Shown in pieces: positions 43,808 to 52,148 of a DNA stretch of 64,000 bases (within the stretch, counting starts at the first letter, position 1; each line of letters opens with the position of its first letter). Under the pieces are notes generated by a model. That model was given only the letters and a program-made list of their open reading frames with translations, had not been told where the DNA came from and did no database searches. A program made the translations under genes and the position numbers. The stretch is from an uncultured Mesonia sp. (lineage in GTDB: Bacteria > Bacteroidota > Bacteroidia > Flavobacteriales > Flavobacteriaceae), in assembly GCA_947494545.1 (NCBI GenBank), contig CANLVH010000001.1:124001-188000 (forward strand), read 5' to 3'.

Positions 43808-44746
43808 TTAGTCTGTTAGTAATTTTACTTTTATGTGCGGAAAATGCTGTTTTAAAGCTTTTTCTAAGCCAATTATATGCGCGGCTCCAACAATCACAAT
43901 ATTTTTATGAGCGTTAGATTTTTCTATCTGGTTGCCAATATTTTTTGCCATTCGGCGGTTTCTTTGGTTCCAATACTCTGTGGCTAAACTACAATTTTTT
44001 GTCTTGTTTTTTACATAGGTAAAAGCCGCGAGTTTATGCAATCTTTCTAAAGATTTCCTTTTATTAACATACTTGGCCAACCTACCAAAAAGCGCCGGAA
44101 TAATGGCGCGATTATCATGTTTTTTATTGAGTTTTTGGTTTTTTTTATTGTCGCCATTTTTACTGCCATCGCGTGCACATTTTTTCCAGGCAAGATGATA
44201 TTCTTCGTTAGTTTGCTGATCGTCCATAGATTTTAAGCGCTTGATATTTAATTGTAAAGCCAGCTTGGCAGTTAAATCTCCGTCTTCATGTCTTGTTGGT
44301 TTTTTAGCGCCTTTTACACCGTATTTTTTAATATAGCGGTAAAATCGGTAATTGGCGTGGTTGCGCAAATAAGCAAAAGAATAAATTATAGTATCTAATT
44401 GCTTGGCAGATAAATTTTCAAAATCGTTTTGTAGAAGTGTATTTAATTTTCCTTTATGGAAGAAAAAGTTATGCCGAAGCGAATCAGACAAAAAATAAAA
44501 TTCTTTATAAGATTTAGACCAGCCGTTTTTTAAATATTCCCAACTTATAGAATCTTTCGCACGCGGACTTTCTACATAAATGGCTTCCGGTTTGTACTTT
44601 AAAGCCTTTTTTAAAAGTGGTTTATAGCTGTTTTTTACAATTTTTGGCACGGTATGCATTGTGCCAATTAGTAAAACTTCTTTTTCTTGTCCTAATAAAA
44701 ACTGCGTAAATAATACTACAAAAAAGGCGAGCATTAAATTTTGCAT
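43808..44746 (-). CDS. Exported TraB/Tiki-like (DUF5694-type) protein, copy 2
   Basis: This 312-residue protein has a signal peptide (residues 1-19, ending LLGQ) and the spaced motifs of the TraB/Tiki/GumN superfamily: LLIGTMHTVP near the N-terminus, a conserved glutamate in AIYVESPRA, RNRRMAKNI in the C-terminal third and IVIVGAAHIIGLEKAL near the end. Family members are metal-dependent proteases or related hydrolases. The substrate here is unknown. A paralogue lies two bases upstream, and the histidine kinase begins 10 bases downstream, so a sensory role is possible. Function is inference; the motifs are seen. Confidence 0.75.
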   Translation of the reverse strand: MQNLMLAFFVVLFTQFLLGQEKEVLLIGTMHTVPKIVKNSYKPLLKKALKYKPEAIYVESPRAKDSISWEYLKNGWSKSYKEFYFLSDSLRHNFFFHKGKLNTLLQNDFENLSAKQLDTIIYSFAYLRNHANYRFYRYIKKYGVKGAKKPTRHEDGDLTAKLALQLNIKRLKSMDDQQTNEEYHLAWKKCARDGSKNGDNKKNQKLNKKHDNRAIIPALFGRLAKYVNKRKSLERLHKLAAFTYVKNKTKNCSLATEYWNQRNRRMAKNIGNQIEKSNAHKNIVIVGAAHIIGLEKALKQHFPHIKVKLLTD

Positions 44747-44748
44747 CC

Positions 44749-45615
44749 TTAAAGTTTATTAAATTTTACGAGCTCAAACTCCGGTGTACATTCAAACAAC
44801 CATTTTAAAATAGGAATATGTCCGCTTCCAAAAATTACGAGAATACGGTCGTTTTTAGAATGTTCTATTTTTTGAATATTTCTAAAAATTCTAAGATTTC
44901 GGTTTAACCACAGCATGGAAAGTGCGTCCGGACCTTCCATTTCTTTAGAAGTAAATTGCCCGCCGGCAATATAAGCGCCAAAACCCCGATTTAAAACCTT
45001 ATTAGAATTCATGTATTTAAAGGTTTCTAACAAGGTGTTTTTCACGCTTATTTCATTCCGATAAGAATAATATTCTGAATATCTTTTAGAAATCTCGTCT
45101 TCCCCGCCAAAATAATGGCGTTTGAAAATCGTATCTATATAAGTTAGTTTGGCTAAAGAATCTTTTTGTTGGTGAAGTTCAAATAATAAAGACGGCGCAT
45201 CTACGCCATAAATAGTGTCTAAGTTAAAGCGCTCTACCAGTCGCATTCCTATTTGGCTTGTTTCGCTGGCGTGTAATTTTTGTTCTCCTTTTTTATAGCG
45301 ATTATAGTTTTTATGAAGATAACCGGTGTTTTTGCCGGCTTCCACCATAATTTTGGTGGGTCTAAATTTACTGATGTAGTTTAACAGCTCTTGTAATTCT
45401 TTCTGTTTTTTTTTAGAATAAATATTAATTTTATCCTCTTCTGCAGTTTTATGCGCGTCTAAACCCGGATAATTAAAATGAAAACTTCCTACTAGAAGTA
45501 CTTTAGGTACTTGTTCTCCTTTTCGTAAAAAGAAATCCGGATTTTTGAATTGCTTTTGTGCAAATGATGGAAAAAAACTACAACAAATTATAATTGCGAT
45601 AAGAATATTTCTCAT
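44749..45615 (-). CDS. Exported TraB/Tiki-like (DUF5694-type) protein, copy 1
   Basis: This 288-residue protein has a signal peptide (1-19, ending SFAQ) and the TraB/Tiki-like motifs LLVGSFHFNYPG, IMVEAGKN, LNRNLRIFRNI and LVIFGSGHIPILKWLF in the same order as in the next gene, but with low overall identity. It is first of a four-gene operon with copy 2, a LytS-type kinase and a LytTR regulator. Its start codon directly touches the T-run of a 14-base-stem hairpin (45616-45659), an arrangement that could attenuate the operon. Confidence 0.78.
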   Translation of the reverse strand: MRNILIAIIICCSFFPSFAQKQFKNPDFFLRKGEQVPKVLLVGSFHFNYPGLDAHKTAEEDKINIYSKKKQKELQELLNYISKFRPTKIMVEAGKNTGYLHKNYNRYKKGEQKLHASETSQIGMRLVERFNLDTIYGVDAPSLLFELHQQKDSLAKLTYIDTIFKRHYFGGEDEISKRYSEYYSYRNEISVKNTLLETFKYMNSNKVLNRGFGAYIAGGQFTSKEMEGPDALSMLWLNRNLRIFRNIQKIEHSKNDRILVIFGSGHIPILKWLFECTPEFELVKFNKL

Positions 45616-45659
45616 AAAAAATGCTTTATAGGTTGAAATTCAAAACTATAAAGCATTTT
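45616..45659 (-). terminator. Long hairpin touching the start of the TraB/Tiki operon
   Basis: Arms AAAATGCTTTATAG (45618-45631) and CTATAAAGCATTTT (45646-45659) pair over 14 bases; the loop holds the palindrome TTGAAATTCAA. On the minus strand six T run directly into the ATG at 45615. It may end the outer membrane protein transcript and also act as a leader attenuator. A TACTTTTA box (45703-45710) is a possible upstream promoter. Confidence 0.65.
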
Positions 45660-45723
45660 ATATTTTTTGTGGTAAATAAACTAAACACCCATTTTTGTAG
45701 GATAAAAGTAGTTTTCTATACAA

Positions 45724-46290
45724 TTAAAACCTATACCCAACCGTCAAACCGGCATTAAACTCAATTGCAGAAAAACGATCTTTAACTTCTTCACTAAAAT
45801 TACGGGCAATGTTGGCATAGGGTCCAATTACAAATTTGTTGTTGAAATTCCATTTATAACCGGCGCCAATTCCTACCATAAAAGTATTCATATCTGTTTC
45901 TACCGTTTTTGTTTCTGAAGTATCGGGGCCGGTAGGTATTTGTTTATCCTGTTCAAAATCTCCAAAACGGTATTTTAAAAACGGATTGGCATAAATGCCG
46001 GAGCCTGGTGTTTCTGTACCAAAATAATAATTGTAACCAAGCTTAAAACTGTTGGTGTTAAATTTTCTTGAACCAGATTCGGAATGGTAATTTATACGGT
46101 CGTTTATAAAAATTTCTGCGTCAATAGACTGGTTAAATCCTATAAAACGTTCGTAACCAACCTCTACAGATGCAATGGCTATAGTGTTTGCTATGTTTAG
46201 TTTTACTTCGTTTTGGGGAAAGTCATTTTCTTGGGCTCGTATATTCCAACCTAGAAAAAGCAATAAACTTAAAAGCGCTATTTTTTTCAT
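45724..46290 (-). CDS. Outer membrane beta-barrel protein, function unknown
   Basis: This 188-residue protein has a signal peptide (residues 1-19, ending IRAQ), then alternating hydrophobic and polar strands (IAIASVEVGYERFIG, SFKLGYNYYFG, FMVGIGAGYKWNF) and a C-terminal phenylalanine (VGYRF), typical for a barrel of about eight strands. It resembles DUF3575-type barrels, but I cannot give a role. It lies 21 bases after the phosphatase stop on the same strand and ends before the hairpin at 45616. Confidence 0.75.
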   Translation of the reverse strand: MKKIALLSLLLFLGWNIRAQENDFPQNEVKLNIANTIAIASVEVGYERFIGFNQSIDAEIFINDRINYHSESGSRKFNTNSFKLGYNYYFGTETPGSGIYANPFLKYRFGDFEQDKQIPTGPDTSETKTVETDMNTFMVGIGAGYKWNFNNKFVIGPYANIARNFSEEVKDRFSAIEFNAGLTVGYRF

Positions 46291-46311
46291 AACTATATTT
46301 ATTTTTTTTGA

Positions 46312-47037
46312 TTAATTTCTGCCGGTTTCGTCGGGATAAAGCTGATAAACCGGTTCACTTTGGTAAACTTTTTTGCTGTCTACATCTATCATAGAAAGTT
46401 TTCCTTTAAAGGCTGCTCCCGTATCTACATTCCAAACATTGGCGGCGTTTACCGGATTTTCTTCATTAATTCTAATGGTTGGTGTATGCCCTATAAAAAT
46501 TTCCTTAAAGAGTTTTAAACGTTTAGGATAAAACATATCGTCTTCTTTTAAGTCTTTATCTAAAGCTAAAGCCATTTCCCACAACGTACGGTCCCAATAA
46601 AAAACGTAATCTTCATACTCTTGCGCCGGACCGTGAATATTGGCAAAACCCGCGTGTAGAAACAAACGGTTTTCTTCGTCTATATAATAGTTTTTGGTGC
46701 TTTCTAAAAAATGAAGATGTTCTTGAATTTCTGCGTCCGTAAAGTCTTCATAAGCCATTAAAGTTGACCTACCCCCGTGTTCTAACCATTGGTCGTATTT
46801 TTTCCTGGTTCGCAACCAATAGGCTACCAAATCGTCATGATTGCCTTTAATAAAAATACAATTATGGTCTTCCGATAAATCTATTAGGTAACTTATAACA
46901 TTGGCAGAGTCGCTCCACCCGTCTACATAATCGCCCAAGAAAATGAGTCGATCGTTTTTTGTGACTTCAGCGCGTTCTAAAACTTGTTTTAAGGCTTTTA
47001 AACCGCCGTGAATGTCTCCAATAGCAAATGTTCTCAT
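46312..47037 (-). CDS. PPP-family metallophosphatase
   Basis: This 241-residue cytosolic phosphatase has the metal motifs FAIGDIHGG (GDxHG), LGDYVDGWSDS (GDxxD), IKGNHDDL (GNHD) and IGHTPTI. The Trp-Ser after GDYVDG replaces the Arg-Gly of classical Ser/Thr phosphatases, so the substrate may be a protein or a small molecule such as a dinucleoside polyphosphate. The ATG at 47037 is preferred because GDIHGG normally follows within ten residues. It lies between the AlbA_2 gene and the barrel protein gene. Confidence 0.85.
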   Translation of the reverse strand: MRTFAIGDIHGGLKALKQVLERAEVTKNDRLIFLGDYVDGWSDSANVISYLIDLSEDHNCIFIKGNHDDLVAYWLRTRKKYDQWLEHGGRSTLMAYEDFTDAEIQEHLHFLESTKNYYIDEENRLFLHAGFANIHGPAQEYEDYVFYWDRTLWEMALALDKDLKEDDMFYPKRLKLFKEIFIGHTPTIRINEENPVNAANVWNVDTGAAFKGKLSMIDVDSKKVYQSEPVYQLYPDETGRN

Positions 47038-47102
47038 AGTAATTTCTGAATAAAACAAAAATAAGGAATGTTAATATAATAGCAGGAATTTTTGGCGAAA
47101 CT

Positions 47103-48239
47103 TTAATTATAGCGTAGTTTTCTTAAAATGCGCATACTTTCTTTATAGCGTTCGTAAACTGCAGTGGAGTGAGCTTTTAATACGTTTTTTGCGTTTTCTA
47201 ATTTAGGCAATGCCTGTTGAAAATTATTAAAATGACAAAGCAAATAAGTTGCCGGTAACTTTAATAAATCTTTTTCTTCTTGTACTGAAAGTGATTGGTG
47301 GTTTTCTAATTTTTTAAGTAAAATAGTATTACTGTTGAAAATATGGTAAAGAGTTTTTTTAGGGAATTTTGGTGGCTCAAATACCATTTTACTTTCAATT
47401 TCGTAACTCATATTATTTTTAAAATGAAAAGTCACTTCTTCTAAAGGATAATATTTATAGCTTTCGTAAAGACCTAAATGCACATATTCTATAATTTTAA
47501 AACTGTCTTTATCGTAGGCAATACTTATCTCGTCTAAATCTGAATAAAACAGCTTTACTTGCTCGTTAATAAGCTCGATGTTTACGCGCGAATGATATAT
47601 CACATCACTATTCTTTTTTTGCTTGGCAGCCCAGCAAACCACAAAATACTCTTTAAAAACTTTATAGGTAGGGTGGTAATCTTCATTTTTTCGCATAAAC
47701 TCAAATACGCCGTCTAAAGTATATTTTATAGTGTTTTGCGAGTGTTTTTCTATGGCAGCAACTATTTTAGAATTTATATCTTTTAATTCTATATCAAAAG
47801 CTTTGGGTAGGCTAATGCTGCCTTCCCTAAAGAAAACCATGCCGCCATAATATTTCCAGATGTTTTTTTTAAGGGCGCAAATTTTATTTTTTTGCGCACG
47901 AATGCTTACCAAACCTACTACTTTATCATTGGGTAAATGCGGAAATAAAATATTTTCATAAGTAACCAAAGGCGGATTTTCTAAATACGCATTGATGAGG
48001 TTCTGAATTTTACTATCATCAAAAAAATCTACTCCAACCACGCGGTTATCTTTGTCTTCTACCCCAATAACCAAATAAGAGTTATTGTTGGGGTTGCTGT
48101 TTGCCAAGGCGCAAATGTGTTTTAAAAACTTGCCTTTGCCTTCGGTTTCGTTAATATTTATCTTGCGTTTCTTATCATAAAAACTATTCTCATCGTTGTG
48201 AGCCAGCAAGTTTTTTATGAGAAGCCGCTTGTTTAACAT
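47103..48239 (-). CDS. AlbA_2 (Schlafen-type) domain protein
   Basis: This 378-residue protein carries an N-terminal AlbA_2 domain, often annotated as ATP-binding or divergent AAA-4. It shows GKFLKHICALANSNPNNNSYL followed by VIGVEDKDNRVVGVDF, the usual motif pair. The C-terminal 230 residues match nothing I recognise and have no membrane segments. It starts six bases after the SDR stop and precedes the phosphatase gene, in a minus-strand run. The role is unknown. Confidence 0.75.
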   Translation of the reverse strand: MLNKRLLIKNLLAHNDENSFYDKKRKININETEGKGKFLKHICALANSNPNNNSYLVIGVEDKDNRVVGVDFFDDSKIQNLINAYLENPPLVTYENILFPHLPNDKVVGLVSIRAQKNKICALKKNIWKYYGGMVFFREGSISLPKAFDIELKDINSKIVAAIEKHSQNTIKYTLDGVFEFMRKNEDYHPTYKVFKEYFVVCWAAKQKKNSDVIYHSRVNIELINEQVKLFYSDLDEISIAYDKDSFKIIEYVHLGLYESYKYYPLEEVTFHFKNNMSYEIESKMVFEPPKFPKKTLYHIFNSNTILLKKLENHQSLSVQEEKDLLKLPATYLLCHFNNFQQALPKLENAKNVLKAHSTAVYERYKESMRILRKLRYN

Positions 48240-48245
48240 GACGAT

Positions 48246-48998
48246 TTATTTTTTGTCTACAATAGTAGAAGAAGCTTGATCTGTACACATTACCATCAAA
48301 TCTGCTATATTTACATGCGCCGGCCGCGTTAGCATAAAATGAATAATTTCTGCAACGTCCTTGGGTTGCAAAGGCGTATAACCTTCATAGACTTTCTTGG
48401 CTTTTTCTTTATCGCCTTTAAAACGAACTTCGCTAAACTCTGTTTCTACCAAACCGGGATTTATTGCGCCCACTTTTACTCCGGTACCGTTTAAGTCTAA
48501 ACGCATACTTTTATTTATAGCATCTACCGCGTGTTTGGTGGCAGAATAAACATTGCCGGTCGGGTAAACTTCTTTTCCGGCAGTAGAGCCAATATGCAAA
48601 ATATGTCCTTGTTTTCGTTCTAGCATTTGGGGTAAAATCATGTTAGTCATATACAGCAAACCTTTTAGGTTTATGTCTATCATTGCGTCCCAATCTGTGG
48701 TGTTGCCGTCTTGTATCAAATCTTTTCCGTGTGCATTGCCGGCGTTGTTAATTAAAATATTTATTTGCTGAAATTTCTCCGGCAAGCTTTCTACTTTTCG
48801 CTGTAAAACTTCTTTATCCCGCACATCAAAATTCAAACAAAAAACAGCAGTTTGTTTGCTTAGTTTTATTTCTAATTCGTCTAAACGTTCTTGTCTTCTT
48901 CCGCAAAGAACAAGTTGGTAATTTTCTTGGGCTAATTTTTCGGCTACGGCTTTCCCTATTCCGCTGGTAGCGCCGGTTATTAATACTGTTTCCAACAT
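48246..48998 (-). CDS. Short-chain dehydrogenase (YdfG-like)
   Basis: This 250-residue classical SDR has the NADP-binding motif TGATSGIG and NNAG at residue 87-90. The catalytic serine is in IGSTAGKEV and the Tyr-Lys pair in YSATKHAV. CGRRQERL after the second strand suggests NADPH. The closest general match is YdfG, which acts on 3-hydroxy acids such as serine and 3-hydroxypropionate; the substrate is not certain. It is the first gene of a minus-strand run and is divergent from the DUF4382 gene; the 219-base gap between them is AT-rich, with no clear promoter. Confidence 0.87.
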   Translation of the reverse strand: MLETVLITGATSGIGKAVAEKLAQENYQLVLCGRRQERLDELEIKLSKQTAVFCLNFDVRDKEVLQRKVESLPEKFQQINILINNAGNAHGKDLIQDGNTTDWDAMIDINLKGLLYMTNMILPQMLERKQGHILHIGSTAGKEVYPTGNVYSATKHAVDAINKSMRLDLNGTGVKVGAINPGLVETEFSEVRFKGDKEKAKKVYEGYTPLQPKDVAEIIHFMLTRPAHVNIADLMVMCTDQASSTIVDKK

Positions 48999-49217
48999 AA
49001 TTTAAGTTTTTTAAAAGCAATAATATTTAAAATAATCTTCTTATGAAGTGATTTTAAACGAATAGCATTAAAAGGTAGGAAATTTAAGAAGAAATTAAAA
49101 TTTAAATCGAAATTTCGTTAATAATGTCAAAAAACAATTATTAAAAAAAGTTAAAAAATTCTATAAATGGTTTTCTTATGATAAACTTGATAATCATTAA
49201 TTAAAAATTTTAAAGCA

Positions 49218-50012
49218 ATGAAACGATTAAATTTATTTCTAACGACAGTTATTACCTTAGGGTTATTTGTTTTTACGTCTTGCAGCAGTGATGATGATAG
49301 TAGTAATACGCAAGAAGGAATGGCCAAGATGAGTGTTAAAATGGTAGACGCTCCGGGTGATTATGAACAGGTAAACATTGAAGTGTCTGATGTGGTAGTT
49401 AAATATCAAAATGATACAGAAGTATCTTTAAATGTTGAAAATGAAATATACAACCTTTTAGATTTGACAGGAGGCGTTGCAGCAAATTTAGCAACAGAAT
49501 ACGAAATTGAAGCGGGTGATATTAGTCAGATTAGATTAGTATTGGGTTCAAACAACACTGTTGTCGTAGATGGAACTACGCACGATTTAGCAACTCCAAG
49601 TGCCGAACAATCTGGTTTAAAATTAAATATAAACCAAACCTTAGAGCCCAATACTACTTATGAATATACTTTAGATTTTGATGTAGAAGAGTCTATAGTT
49701 GTACAAGGTAATGGTGGTTATATTTTAAAACCGGTAATTAGACTTAGTGCAGAAGCAAACTCTGGTATTATTAGTGGTAACGTGATTTTACCGTCTGAAG
49801 ATCCTGTATTGGTTACCGCAACCAATGCTACAACTACCGTTAGTGCATATACCGATGCTCAAGGTAATTTTCAATTGTACGGACTACCTGGGGGTTCTTA
49901 TTCATTAATTATTGAATCTAACTCCAGTTTGAATTTACCTCCCATTACCATACCAGATATAGAAGTTGTAAACGGAGAAATAGAAGTAGTACAAGATATT
50001 TCTTTTGACTAA
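49218..50012 (+). CDS. DUF4382 lipoprotein with carboxypeptidase-like regulatory domain
   Basis: This 264-residue surface or periplasmic lipoprotein has its lipid cysteine at residue 22 (FVFTSC) followed by SSDDDSS, which resembles the flavobacterial surface-export signal. A DUF4382 domain covers about 35-180 (MVDAPGDYEQVNIEVSDVVV at its start). A beta-sandwich of the carboxypeptidase regulatory type follows, from about 185 (ISGNVILPSEDPVLVTATN). Function is unknown; these may act in surface binding. It is a single gene with its own terminator. Confidence 0.82.
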   Translation: MKRLNLFLTTVITLGLFVFTSCSSDDDSSNTQEGMAKMSVKMVDAPGDYEQVNIEVSDVVVKYQNDTEVSLNVENEIYNLLDLTGGVAANLATEYEIEAGDISQIRLVLGSNNTVVVDGTTHDLATPSAEQSGLKLNINQTLEPNTTYEYTLDFDVEESIVVQGNGGYILKPVIRLSAEANSGIISGNVILPSEDPVLVTATNATTTVSAYTDAQGNFQLYGLPGGSYSLIIESNSSLNLPPITIPDIEVVNGEIEVVQDISFD

Positions 50013-50037
50013 TAATAAATATATATAATTTTACCAT

Positions 50038-50066
50038 GAGGCTTTGTTACAAAGCCTCTTTTTTTT
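50038..50066 (+). terminator. Terminator after the DUF4382 gene
   Basis: GAGGCTTT and AAAGCCTC (8-base arms, five-base loop) are followed by eight T. This isolates the lipoprotein gene from the bat operon. Confidence 0.9.
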
Positions 50067-50217
50067 GCAACAAATCAAAAAAAATACTGTCTTTAAATGA
50101 AAAGCACGAAATAAAAGTATTTTTAGAGTTTTTAACCAATTGTTAACAGCTAATGCGTTAATAATTTCACACTTTGCAACGTTGCGAAAATAAGAGAACA
50201 GGTAAATTTTTTAACCT

Positions 50218-51222
50218 ATGGAAAATGCAAATACGGCAAGCAATATTGCCGATTTAAACGAAAAAATAGAAAAAGAAAGTGCATTTGTAGATTTGCTTAC
50301 CACCGAAATGAACAAGGTAATTGTGGGGCAAAAATATATGGTAGAACGTCTTTTAATTGGTCTTTTAGGGCAAGGCCATATTTTGTTAGAAGGTGTTCCC
50401 GGCTTGGCAAAAACCTTGGCTATTAATACGCTTTCTAAAGCCGTTCACGGTAGTTTTAGTCGTATACAGTTTACGCCAGACTTACTTCCGGCAGATGTTA
50501 TTGGTACGATGATCTACAATATGAAACTCAACGATTTTAGTATAAAAAAAGGACCCATTTTTGCTAATTTTGTTTTGGCAGATGAGATTAACCGGGCGCC
50601 GGCCAAAGTGCAGTCTGCTTTGTTAGAAGCAATGCAAGAAAAACAAGTTACTATTGGCGAAGAAACCTTTATTTTAGATAAACCTTTTTTGGTAATGGCC
50701 ACGCAAAACCCGGTAGAACAAGAAGGTACTTATCCGTTACCGGAAGCACAAGTAGACCGTTTTATGCTAAAAACGGTGATAGATTATCCTAAATTAGAAG
50801 AAGAGCAATTAATAATGCGGGCAAACTTAAAAGGTGGTTTTGAAAGCGTAAACCAAGTAGTAAGCTTAGAGCAAATTTTACGGGCACAAGAAACAGCTCG
50901 TGAAGTTTATATGGATGAGAAGATAGAAAAATATATTTTAGACATTGTTTTTGCTACCCGTTATCCTGAAAAGTATAATTTAGAAAGTTTAAAACCGCTT
51001 ATTTCTTTTGGTGCCTCGCCGCGGGCAAGTATAAATTTAGGTGTAGCTTCCAAATGCTATGCGTTTATCAAGCGCCGTGGTTATGTTATTCCGGAAGATG
51101 TTAGAGCGGTGGTTTTAGACGTTTTGCGTCATAGAGTTGGTTTAACCTACGAGGCAGAAGCAGAAAATATTACTTCAGAAGATATTGTTGGGAAAATTAT
51201 AAACGAAATAGAAGTACCCTAA
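50218..51222 (+). CDS. MoxR family AAA+ ATPase, first gene of the bat operon
   Basis: This 334-residue chaperone-like AAA+ ATPase has Walker A in LEGVPGLAKTLAIN, Walker B in LADEINRAPAKVQ, sensor motif ATQNPVEQEGTYPLPEAQVDR and an arginine finger region in SFGASPRASINL. MoxR proteins fit partner VWA proteins with cofactors or assemble complexes. Here it leads an operon with DUF58, BatA and BatB, all likely clients. The gap to the next gene is 59 bases. No clear -33/-7 promoter pair is seen in 50067-50217. Confidence 0.93.
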   Translation: MENANTASNIADLNEKIEKESAFVDLLTTEMNKVIVGQKYMVERLLIGLLGQGHILLEGVPGLAKTLAINTLSKAVHGSFSRIQFTPDLLPADVIGTMIYNMKLNDFSIKKGPIFANFVLADEINRAPAKVQSALLEAMQEKQVTIGEETFILDKPFLVMATQNPVEQEGTYPLPEAQVDRFMLKTVIDYPKLEEEQLIMRANLKGGFESVNQVVSLEQILRAQETAREVYMDEKIEKYILDIVFATRYPEKYNLESLKPLISFGASPRASINLGVASKCYAFIKRRGYVIPEDVRAVVLDVLRHRVGLTYEAEAENITSEDIVGKIINEIEVP

Positions 51223-51281
51223 AAATTTGCAAGTAAGATGTTTTAAAACAGCTGCCAATCTTTCTTAATAATTGCAAATAA

Positions 51282-52148
51282 ATGGATACAAAAGACTTAC
51301 TTAAAAAAGTTAGGAAAATAGAAATTAAAACCCGGCGCTTAAGCAACCACGTTTTTGGCGGCGAGTATCATTCTACTTTTAAAGGAAGAGGAATGACTTT
51401 TAGCGAGGTAAGAAAATACCAATTTGGAGACGATGTTAGAAGCATAGATTGGAATGTTACCGCACGTTATAACGAGCCTTTTGTAAAGGTTTTTGAAGAA
51501 GAGCGCGAACTTACCATGATGTTGGCGGTAGATATTTCCGGCTCCGAATTTTTTGGTACTTCTCAAGCTTTCAAAAAAGACATCGTTACAGAAATTGCGG
51601 CTACTTTAGCCTTTTCGGCTACGCAAAATAACGATAAAATTGGATTGCTGCTTTTTTCAGATCAAGTAGAGCTTTTTATTCCGCCAAAGAAAGGCAGATC
51701 ACACGTTTTACGTATTATTCGAGAGTTGCTAGAATTTCAGCCCAAAAGCAAAAACACCAACCTGGCAGCAGCGCTTAAGTTTTTGCAGAATATGCTTAAA
51801 AAGAAAGCCATTGTTTTTATTTTATCAGATTTTATGGCAGAAGATTATGAAAAACCGCTAAAAATTTTAGCCAATAAACATGACCTTACAGGAATTAGGG
51901 TTTACGACAAGCGCGAAAAAGAAATGCCAAATGTAGGAATGGTAAATATGCTTGACGCGGAAACCAACCAAGCTGTTTTTGTAAACACCGGCTCTAAAAC
52001 CGTACGAAATAACTATGCAAAGCACTACCAAGACCAAGTTAAGTATTTTGACACCACTTTCAATTTAAGCGGCGCTGGACGTTTACACACCGAAGTAGGC
52101 GAAAGCTACGTAAAAAAATTATTAGGATATTTTAAAAACAGGGCATAA
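51282..52148 (+). CDS. DUF58 domain protein
   Basis: This 288-residue cytosolic protein has a VWA-like fold. FRSIDW-type motif appears as FGDDVRSIDWNVTARYNEPFVK near residues 47-68, followed by LAVDISGSEFFG (DxSxS metal site) and IFILSDF. DUF58 proteins accompany MoxR in most bacteria. Its stop overlaps the start of the next gene (TAATG). Confidence 0.9.
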   Translation: MDTKDLLKKVRKIEIKTRRLSNHVFGGEYHSTFKGRGMTFSEVRKYQFGDDVRSIDWNVTARYNEPFVKVFEEERELTMMLAVDISGSEFFGTSQAFKKDIVTEIAATLAFSATQNNDKIGLLLFSDQVELFIPPKKGRSHVLRIIRELLEFQPKSKNTNLAAALKFLQNMLKKKAIVFILSDFMAEDYEKPLKILANKHDLTGIRVYDKREKEMPNVGMVNMLDAETNQAVFVNTGSKTVRNNYAKHYQDQVKYFDTTFNLSGAGRLHTEVGESYVKKLLGYFKNRA

